The notes beneath the pieces were generated by a model. It did no database searches, had not been told where the DNA came from, and worked only from the letters and a program-made list of their open reading frames with translations. Below, piece after piece: positions 61,390-64,000 of a DNA stretch of 64,000 bases (positions are counted from its first letter, which is position 1; each line of letters begins with the position of its first letter). The translations under genes were made by a program, and so were the position numbers. Location of the stretch: contig OZ010578.1 in NCBI GenBank assembly GCA_963932145.1, positions 23,690,327 to 23,754,326 on the forward strand, read 5' to 3'. Source of the DNA: Acanthosepion lycidas. Taxonomy: Eukaryota > Mollusca > Cephalopoda > Sepiida > Sepiidae.

Positions 61390-62595
61390 TTTTATGTATT
61401 TACATACAATATATTAAAGTCTTTTTTATTTTCACAGCAATCATGAAGTGAATATGAAAGAAACAAAACCAGATCTTGTTTATTCAACTGGTTTAGATAA
61501 AGGAAAACTTCCCATGTATAATACTGTAAGTATAAAAAATGTTGACAGTAATAGCTCTCTCTCTCTCTCTCTCTCCCCCCCCCTTTTTCTCGCTCTACCA
61601 AAACCTGCCGACTCCTTTTCTCACTCTCCACCTCCCGTCTCTGGTCTCCTTTTCTCACTTTCTGCGTCCCACCTCCGGTCTCCTTGCACCCCCCCCCCCG
61701 GTCTTTTTTTTTTTTTCCTTTCTATTAAACAAACAAGCCACTTCAAAATGGTCAACCTACATATCCTCTCCTTGCTCCCCCTCCCCCTGTACACCTTTAA
61801 GTGGATATTCCACACAACTTCAAATAAAAGGTGAGGAAAGAAACCCCCATCCAACTGAGAAGAGCAATAACAGCCTGAAAAATTTGTTTTAAGAAAAAGA
61901 TTTATAAATTTCAACTGAAAATAGTACTGGCTGTTTGGTCATTGAATACCAAATGTTTCCTTATAGGAAATGGCTAATATTGCCACTGCCATTGGGCCTT
62001 GTATAGAGTGAACAATATTAATAAAAAAAAAAAAAGAAAGAAGCATATAGATATTAATAAAGCTCAGATTTGTTTGAAATGGAACAATTAGGAAGATTAT
62101 GCTGCACCCATCTTCCAAGTAGTTCACAGGTTAAAATGGTTGCATCTGTTGCAAGAGTCATGATTGCCAATGTCCTGAATGAATATGAAATTAAAAAAAA
62201 GAATCCTAGAGAGCAGTGGTCTGGGTTTTACAAGAAAAGAAGTTAAATATTTACATTGCATCATGCACAAATTCAGTGAAAAGAAAAAATTTCTATTTGC
62301 TTTTATGAATAATTATTTGTAGGTGCTTCTTAGCTCTCTATTTTGCTCTCTGCTCTCTATTTTCTTTCTCTCCACTCAAGAATGAATTTTCCATGTCAAT
62401 GAAAGGATTTTATCTTCATTTTTGTTTTTTTTTGTTTTTTCTTCCCTCTAGGGATTTGACCATAATGGTGAAGATGACCTTTATTATGCCGAGCTTGCCT
62501 TTGATGACAGGCCTAGAAGCCGAAAGCCAGTTGTTCCTCTATACGATAACTCTTCAAACAGTAATCCCTATACAACAGTGATGCCACAAGTGTAG
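28953..62595 (+). CDS. Partial gene: three-Ig-domain single-pass receptor with ITIM-type tail (8 exons)
   Basis: Exons 28953-29300, 34119-34415, 35512-35799, 43079-43180, 58811-58930, 60049-60070, 61438-61525 and 62452-62595 all have AG acceptors and GT donors (the last ends in a stop). They join in one frame of 468 codons plus TAG at 62593. The first two bases complete a codon from an unseen upstream exon. Residues numbered from the first whole codon: Ig1 1-115, Ig2 about 117-214, Ig3 about 216-310, Thr/Pro stalk 311-344, TM about 352-374, cytoplasmic tail 375-468. About ten N-glycosylation sequons lie in the ectodomain and none in the tail. The order V-like, C2-like, I-set-like, TM, Tyr tail resembles nectin/CADM/echinoid-type adhesion receptors; that is inference, and a lineage-specific immune-type receptor is the alternative. 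No signal-peptide exon was found. Introns are 0.9-15.6 kb and full of repeats. Confidence 0.85.
30600..30835 (+). pseudogene. LINE 3' end fragment
   Basis: The + frame reads [20 protein letters not shown] and [12 protein letters not shown], the terminal block of the same LINE group as 10.7 and 38.6 kb. It lies in the first intron seen of the Ig gene, sense-oriented. Confidence 0.6.
31160..31500 (-). pseudogene. LINE C-terminal remnant (second group)
   Basis: The minus frame 31235-31438 contains [31 protein letters not shown] and [14 protein letters not shown], the usual RT C-terminus (RRLRWxGHVxR...GKRxRGRQKxxW...W.G). Its 3' end on this strand carries an ATG/ATC repeat tail at 31165-31180. 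Confidence 0.7.
34119..34415 (+). CDS. Exon encoding Ig domain 2 (C2-like, extra cysteines)
   Basis: The acceptor is ATATTTCAG and the donor GTAAGTAA. The exon is 297 nt and phase 1-1. It codes for residues 117-214. The B-strand motif is VTLSC (C140), with W156 in the C strand and C196 in the F strand (QATCEV). The D-x-G-x-Y-x-C motif is lost. Three additional cysteines (C154, C163, C175) could form further disulphides. Sequons at N122, N150, N162, N174 and N186 make it the most glycosylated domain. An alternative donor at 34409 (CAG then GTGCAA) is weaker and breaks the phase pattern, so I chose 34415. A 0.6-kb CT tract starts about 10 nt into the following intron. Confidence 0.85.
34426..35033 (+). 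repeat. CT tract with regular CTGC interruptions (about 0.6 kb)
   Basis: (CT)n is interrupted every 14-30 bases by GCCT, with two TTTG variants near the right end. It begins about 10 nt after the Ig2 exon's donor site. Long open frames on the minus strand across it (Arg/Glu repeats) are artefacts. Confidence 0.95.
35512..35799 (+). CDS. Exon encoding Ig domain 3 (I-set-like)
   Basis: The acceptor is TTCACTTACAG and the donor GTAAGTAC. The exon is 288 nt and phase 1-1. It encodes residues 216-310. It is a textbook I-set-like layout: EGESKTIAC (C241), the GKPPPSYRW segment with W253, and [10 protein letters not shown] with C289. The usual Asp two residues before the Gly of the F-strand motif is replaced by Asn (N283). 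Sequons are at N297 and N301. This membrane-proximal domain is the clearest Ig fold in the gene. Confidence 0.9.
36540..36905 (+). repeat. Direct duplication flanking the inverted-repeat element
   Basis: AGTTTTAAGGTAAGCTATAT...AATATCAG...GTCAACACTGA (36553-36650) recurs as AGTTTTAAGGTATGCTATAT...AATATCAG...GTCAACACCCA (36775-36870). Confidence 0.55.
36852..37218. mobile_element. Inverted-repeat element with 110-bp arms
   Basis: The left arm 36852-36961 (GACATTGAGGTCAACACCC... to TGTCGGTGATG) and right arm 37110-37218 (CATCACTGACGTG... to GTTGACTTCAATGTC) are inverted copies. The 148-bp centre is A/C-rich with AACAACCATTA repeats. It lies in the intron after Ig3. Confidence 0.72.
38379..38560 (+). 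repeat. Dispersed repeat, copy 1
   Basis: It shares a GACCA...CACCT...TTATAGTAAAACTACCAGCAATA layout with 59270-59470. Interrupted after 38560 by the LINE end. Confidence 0.45.
38600..38985 (+). pseudogene. LINE reverse-transcriptase C-terminal end with A tail
   Basis: The frame 38564-38899 contains [30 protein letters not shown] and the [10 protein letters not shown] block (from LWNSLP), and then reads to a stop. The 3' sequence TAGTGGCTTCCCACCTTGCT...GAAATGCTTT ends in an A run at 38971-38984, marking the true 3' end of the insertion. Confidence 0.72.
39010..39265 (+). repeat. Tandem duplication of a retroelement tail
   Basis: Two copies of about 125 bp (39010-39130 and 39140-39265) share GATTTCTTACAAAGAATA, ATTCTATTCAT, and TTGAGGTGTTGATAT(G/A)GCATAAAAC. 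The last block also ends elements near 52.9 and 59.55 kb. Confidence 0.65.
40446..40485. repeat. (TA)n microsatellite
   Basis: About 19 TA units, just before the hammerhead-like motif. Confidence 0.95.
40555..40598 (-). ncRNA. Degenerate hammerhead-ribozyme-like motif
   Basis: On the minus strand a 4-bp helix TGTC (40598-40595) pairs with GACA (40558-40555). TTGAAGA follows (core consensus CUGANGA, first base mismatched), then a helix GGTTTA/TAAACC (40586-40574), GAAA (40573-40570), and a hairpin ACGT-CAG-ACGT (40570-40560) with T at the cleavage position. The U for C change in the core should cripple cleavage. Penelope-like elements are known to carry hammerheads, and a fragment lies 200 bp away, on the opposite strand. 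Confidence 0.4.
40805..41059 (+). pseudogene. Penelope-like retroelement, C-terminal endonuclease part
   Basis: An open stretch reads [10 protein letters not shown], then [19 protein letters not shown], and ends with [15 protein letters not shown] before TAA. The H-x-x-x-x-DH-x-FDF-x-x-x-x-IL pattern is the C-terminal part of the GIY-YIG endonuclease domain of Penelope-like elements. The reverse transcriptase upstream is absent. It lies in the 7.3-kb intron between Ig3 and the stalk exon. Confidence 0.68.
42324..42691 (+). repeat. T-run/CTCTCTTCTC minisatellite
   Basis: About a dozen units of 11-15 T followed by CTCTCTTCTC, period about 22-24 bp, strictly pyrimidine on the + strand. It lies about 390 bp upstream of the stalk exon. 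Both-strand open frames across it (Phe/Ser and Lys/Arg repeats) are artefacts. Confidence 0.92.
43079..43180 (+). CDS. Exon encoding Thr/Pro-rich stalk
   Basis: The exon follows ATTTTCAG and ends before GTAATT. It is 102 nt and phase 1-1. It encodes 34 residues (311-344) of which about 14 are Thr and several are Pro, Lys or Gly, with no Cys. This is typical of an O-glycosylated, extended juxtamembrane stalk between the last Ig domain and the membrane. Its phase matches both neighbours exactly, which is the main reason to accept such a low-complexity exon. Being symmetric, it could be skipped without a frameshift, giving a shorter stalk. Confidence 0.78.
43904..43999. mobile_element. Mariner-derived palindromic MITE (about 96 bp)
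   Basis: Same family as the 57.9-kb copy: TTAGGTTGGTGCAAAAATAA at the left, ATTTTTGCACCAACCTTAA at the right with one inserted T, TA on both sides, and an interior palindrome around ACGTCAAAAAACG. It lies about 0.7 kb after the stalk exon. Confidence 0.85.
45045..45078. repeat. (TG)n(TA)n(CA)n palindromic microsatellite
   Basis: TGTGTGTGTG, then TA repeats, then ACACACACACA form a symmetric self-complementary run of about 34 bases. Confidence 0.85.
45838..45920 (+). repeat. tRNA-like SINE head
   Basis: TTGATTGGTAAGGTGTTGCC then GTGTGGATTCAAATCTTACT have A-box and B-box spacing. Weakly conserved. Confidence 0.35.
46171..46369 (+). mobile_element. Solo LTR with 5-bp target duplication
   Basis: A 189-bp segment (46176-46364) starts TGTTGTTGTGGAG and ends GACACAACA, with TG...CA termini and an AATAAA at 46316-46321 near the 3' end. 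ATAAT lies on both sides (46171-46175 and 46365-46369). This is the signature of an LTR retroelement reduced by recombination to one LTR. It differs in sequence from the 27-kb LTR pair, so it is a different family. It lies in the 15.6-kb intron before the transmembrane exon. Confidence 0.72.
46798..49180 (+). repeat. 14-bp pyrimidine-rich minisatellite (about 2.4 kb)
   Basis: The unit TATCTCTATCTCTC is repeated about 170 times, irregular in the first 300 bp and around 47760-47870 and 48290-48330, nearly pure elsewhere. The unit contains no stop in any forward frame, so an 865-codon frame runs through it (46678-49275). That frame is an artefact of the repeat. It lies in the 15.6-kb intron. Confidence 0.95.
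49270..51185. repeat. Cluster of one unnamed repeat family (four copies, mixed orientation)
   Basis: Blocks ACAAATTGACTCTTC(C/G)AATATTTA occur at about 49293 and 50916. GTATATTTCTTGTTCCTTTT with a following C run occurs at about 50536 and inverted at about 50125-50145 with a C run at 50070. ATACAATTTACATCCAAACATGG-type segments occur at about 50690 and 51132. No coding frame is supported. Confidence 0.5.
51890..53120 (+). pseudogene. gag/ORF1-like zinc-knuckle gene remnant of a retroelement
   Basis: Plus-strand frame pieces between 52030 and 52640 read like the ZCCHC3-type gag/ORF1 proteins common in animal retroelements. One contains [21 protein letters not shown] decayed CCHC knuckle follows (VEGLHPHC, a stop, then [13 protein letters not shown]). 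A second piece, 52939-53100, is basic and Pro/Gln-rich. Several stops, and an AT/GT microsatellite with a retroelement tail inserted at 52720-52920, break it. The DNA is clearly less AT-rich than its flanks, as expected of former coding sequence. Confidence 0.55.
52805..52858. repeat. GT and TA microsatellite
   Basis: GT repeats followed by interrupted TA repeats, inserted within the gag-like remnant, and followed by a GGTTGATATGCCATAAAAC retroelement tail (52888-52908). Confidence 0.85.
53130..54240 (+). repeat. Probable 3' continuation of the retroelement at 51.9 kb
   Basis: Less AT-rich, non-open sequence continues from the gag-like remnant to an AATAAA near 54230. No reverse transcriptase motif is recognisable. 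Calling it the same element is inference from composition and continuity. Confidence 0.3.
54855..55480 (-). pseudogene. LINE reverse-transcriptase C-terminal end
   Basis: The minus frame 55134-55460 reads [33 protein letters not shown]. After a shift, 54869-55225 has [27 protein letters not shown] terminal T-rich run on the + strand (54841-54884) is the A tail. Less decayed than the other copies in the window. Confidence 0.75.
55490..55760 (-). repeat. Upstream part of the 55-kb LINE
   Basis: Continues from the RT end without a recognisable break. The composition stays moderate in GC. Translation on the minus strand is too broken to name motifs, so membership in the LINE is inferred from contiguity. 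Confidence 0.35.
55995..56045 (-). repeat. Short LINE tail copy
   Basis: TCCCTTCAGGATGTAGGTGA followed by TGTGGCTCTCCACAGATTCC matches the 3' tails at 8.65 and 12.65 kb. Confidence 0.45.
56265..56740 (+). pseudogene. hAT transposase C-terminal remnant
   Basis: A CAGTGGTCAGCAGGCCATGG terminus-like sequence at about 56270 is followed by a short A run. Frame pieces [11 protein letters not shown] (about 56550-56585) and, after one frameshift, [15 protein letters not shown] then a Lys-rich end with TAA (about 56618-56735). This is the hAT C-terminal dimerisation region (normally xSTYxCEQxFSxM...RxRLxDDHL). Most of the transposase is missing. Confidence 0.68.
57190..57270 (-). repeat. tRNA-like SINE head
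   Basis: The reverse complement reads GATGCAGTGTAGTGGCTATC (A box region) and CCAAGTTCAAATCGCTG (B box). No tRNA cloverleaf is intact. Confidence 0.4.
57922..58021. mobile_element. Mariner-derived palindromic MITE (100 bp)
   Basis: The segment runs TTAGGTTGGTGCAAAAATAA... to ...TTATTTTTGCACCAACCTAA with TA on both sides (57920-57921, 58022-58023). It is an almost perfect hairpin over its full length, with repeated ACGT-containing words in the arms. Termini equal those of the deleted mariner at 25.9 kb. It lies in the intron before the TM exon. Confidence 0.88.
58505..58532. repeat. (TA)n microsatellite
   Basis: About 14 TA units in the intron before the TM exon. Confidence 0.9.
58811..58930 (+). 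CDS. Exon encoding transmembrane helix
   Basis: The acceptor is TTCTTTACAG and the donor GTAAAT. The exon is 120 nt and phase 1-1. It starts with an acidic DEDDNWK segment just outside the membrane. A run of about 23 hydrophobic residues follows (352-374, rich in Ile, Leu and Val). It is then closed by Arg375-Arg377, a strong stop-transfer signal that fixes a type I topology (N-terminus outside). The ATG-less open frame and exact phase fit with the stalk exon and the following microexon support it. Confidence 0.9.
59265..59575 (+). repeat. Dispersed repeat, copy 2
   Basis: TGCGACCACTGACCC, GGCAGCACCTTTTAGG, and repeats of TTTTATAGT(A/G)AAAT lead to GTATTGATATGCCACTAACC, the tail seen at 39.1 and 52.9 kb. 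Confidence 0.45.
60049..60070 (+). CDS. 22-nt microexon in the cytoplasmic tail
   Basis: A good acceptor (TTTTTTCTCTTTTCAG) and donor (GTAAGT) enclose only 22 nt. With the split codons they encode E-P-P-E-K-P-R-N. It enters in phase 1 and leaves in phase 2, so it is required to put the next two exons in the frame that ends at 62593. Without it the splice of 58930 to 61438 reads only a few codons before TGA. The Pro-rich peptide might bind an SH3 domain (inference). Its reality rests on two strong splice sites plus the frame it restores. Confidence 0.8.
60610..61215 (+). pseudogene. Internally deleted Tc1/mariner-type transposase
   Basis: An N-terminal helix-turn-helix-like block ([18 protein letters not shown], near 60735-60795) is followed directly by C-terminal blocks (LDYCGWG near 61040, [18 protein letters not shown] ending 61143, then [11 protein letters not shown] near 61180-61205). 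Stops and frameshifts separate them. The catalytic centre is gone. The element lies sense-oriented in the 1.4-kb intron after the microexon. Confidence 0.65.
61338..61386. repeat. (TA)n microsatellite
   Basis: About 23 TA units ending roughly 50 nt before the acceptor of the 88-nt tail exon. Confidence 0.95.
61438..61525 (+). CDS. Cytoplasmic-tail exon with two tyrosines
   Basis: The acceptor is TATTTTCACAG and the donor GTAAGTAT. The exon is 88 nt, entering in phase 2 and leaving in phase 0. It codes for residues 393-421 and includes Y407 (context DLVYSTG) and Y419 (context PMYNT). Neither is a canonical ITIM. The exon is polar, Lys-rich and low in hydrophobics, as expected for a cytoplasmic tail. 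A CT/C-rich minisatellite begins about 28 nt beyond its donor. Confidence 0.85.
61553..61740 (+). repeat. CT/C-rich low-complexity block
   Basis: A (CT)n run and C/T homopolymers, then a degenerate repeat of CTCCTTTTCTCACT... units, and a second C run (61689-61699) and T run. It starts 28 nt past the donor of the 88-nt tail exon. Confidence 0.8.
62452..62595 (+). CDS. Terminal exon: ITIM-type tail and stop
   Basis: The acceptor is CTTCCCTCTAG and the exon runs to the TAG at 62593-62595. It is phase 0 and encodes residues 422-468. L431-Y432-Y433-A434-E435-L436 matches the ITIM consensus (I/V/L/S)-x-Y-x-x-(I/V/L), the docking site for SHP-type phosphatases. Y452-D-N454 fits a Grb2-type pYxN site, and Y461-T-T-V464 is an ITIM-like YxxV lacking a hydrophobic residue at -2. 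The C-terminus (MPQV) lacks the Ser/Thr needed for a class I PDZ ligand. Roles are inferred from motif families only. Confidence 0.9.
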   Translation, partial: GFDHNGEDDLYYAELAFDDRPRSRKPVVPLYDNSSNSNPYTTVMPQV

Positions 62596-63889
62596 TCTTT
62601 CAAGCCACAATACAAATACAGCAAGTAAACTTGCTCTCATCTCATCTTCAGGGCCCTTCTTGCCGAATGCATTCTTAAATCTTTCATTAATGTTTGCAGA
62701 ATAATCATGGTTATATCAAACAGGACCGTTACAGCAAATTTCTACCCAAGAACCTCTTAGTTTCAAGTTTTTTCCTATTAATTTCATTTATGCTAAGGTT
62801 TATAATTATATTTTTTTTTTTTTTCTTTTTAAATTTTATTTTGACCTTTGACTCTGTTTCTATATCTTAGGCTCTTTTAATACAAAATGTTATTTCTAAG
62901 ATTCTTTAGTTTATTTTAGAAAAGAAAACTACTCTAGTTTGGTTTTAAACCATTTCACTGTTTGGATTACCTTAATGTACTAAACCTGCAGTTGTGGTGA
63001 TTGTATTACTGAAATGATCTTATTTTCCACTGTCTATATTGCTGTTAGCATGGCTAAAATGACCGCTTTGAGTTGGTAATTTTCCTTAACCTTTCATGAC
63101 TAGTTGTGGTCATTGTATTTGTCTACTTATAAAATCTACCATTTTGTTCTATCCAAAATCTTAAAGGAAAAATATTTATCTGTTTTCATTAATTCTTTTT
63201 AAAATCTTCACTTTTCGTATATAAAAACATTTTTATACAAGACCATTTTTATAAACCAAGTATATTTAAATATAATGCAAATATTTCCAATGTGTGGATG
63301 ATAGCTATATAATTTGGAGTTGAGTAAATGAAACTATGTATTAGTATCATTTTATATATATATATATAAGTTTTTGAAATTTTTTTCAACTCACAGGAAT
63401 GAATCCATATTTAAAGGGAAAAAACATTGACATCAACTAAATTTTTAATTTCTTCAGTGTTATGTGAGATTTCATTACTCAAAGTGGAACCAGGATGTTG
63501 ATGACAAGTGTAGAAAATTTCATAAAACAAATCTGCCTTTTTATTCATCTTCAATTTATACATTTTAACAAATACATAATGATTTCATTATAATTTCACT
63601 GCCATGATAGTTTTTATCTATTTGTATAAGTACATAATTTTGCTATTTCTACAATTAAATTTTTTAACATCCTAATTACATAGAAAATATAAAATATTTT
63701 CTACTTTAGAACATTAAAACTGATTTGGCTTGTGAAAATAGTTATTTACTTTGCTGGTTTTAAAAAATTGCAAGTGAATGGCATGGTATAATAGTTAAAA
63801 ATCTAGTCTTGCAAGCCATTGCTACTCTGAGTTTGATCCTCACTGGTTGCCTTACTCTGATAGCCTTGTGCCATACTAAATTTAATAAA
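62596..63889 (+). other. Probable 3' UTR with candidate polyadenylation signals
   Basis: AT-rich non-coding sequence follows the stop. No AATAAA is seen in the first kilobase. ATTAAA variants occur at 63654-63659 and 63713-63718, and AATAAA at 63884-63889, the last just after a tRNA-headed SINE. Which is used cannot be decided here. A TA dinucleotide run lies at about 63354-63367. Confidence 0.45.
63778..63885 (+). mobile_element. tRNA-headed SINE
   Basis: GGCATGGTATAATAGTTAAA (A box), GAGTTTGATCCTCACTGG (B box) and GCCTTGTGCCATACTAAATT match the 8.06-kb family. It sits in the probable 3' UTR region of the Ig gene and contributes an AATAAA. Confidence 0.6.
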
Positions 63890-64000
63890 CAAGGAGAATT
63901 ATTGCAAACAAAAATCACTTATTTGTTGAATGAAGATTCTGATACATTTTTTAGATTTTTATTGGATTGAGAGAAAAAAATGATTTTTCAAAACTTTGAA

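Overview
This window looks like an AT-rich, repeat-choked animal nuclear genome. The closest feel is mollusc, probably cephalopod or octopod-like, but the assignment is an inference from style: GT-AG introns, tRNA-headed SINEs, mariner/MITEs, Penelope-like, LINE and Ty3/gypsy remnants, and very long simple repeats. Nothing here is bacterial, and there is no rRNA, functional tRNA or CRISPR array.

The main gene is on the + strand and fills the right half. Eight exons between 28953 and 62595 join in one open frame of 468 codons plus stop. They encode the 3' part of a single-pass membrane receptor or adhesion protein. In order they give a V-like Ig domain, a cysteine-rich C2-like Ig domain, an I-set-like Ig domain, a Thr/Pro stalk, a transmembrane helix, a basic stop-transfer patch and a 94-residue tyrosine-bearing tail. 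The tail contains an ITIM-type motif (LYYAEL). The first five exons are symmetric phase 1-1. Exon six is only 22 nt and exon seven is 88 nt, so skipping either changes the tail frame. The signal-peptide exon is not visible, so the gene probably starts further upstream, in or before this window. The layout (V-C2-I, TM, Tyr tail) resembles the nectin/CADM/echinoid-like class, but orthology cannot be settled by eye.

The left half (1-28.9 kb) is mostly transposon debris. It holds minus-strand LINE ends, Tc1/mariner fragments, a cluster of foldback elements at 14.5-17.1 kb, a 119-bp-arm foldback at 19.4 kb and a deleted mariner at 25.9 kb. A decayed Ty3/gypsy provirus with both LTRs and a matching 5-bp target duplication lies at 27.1-28.7 kb. 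One minus-strand open segment (21125-21375) reads like a genuine protein exon of unknown identity.

The introns of the Ig gene hold a 0.6-kb CT tract directly after the Ig2 donor site, a 2.4-kb 14-bp minisatellite, a solo LTR with target duplication and a Penelope-like fragment with a hammerhead-like motif beside it. They also hold two mariner-derived palindromic MITEs, a gag-like zinc-knuckle ORF remnant, a hAT transposase end and an internally deleted Tc1-like element. All transposase and reverse-transcriptase remnants seen are broken.
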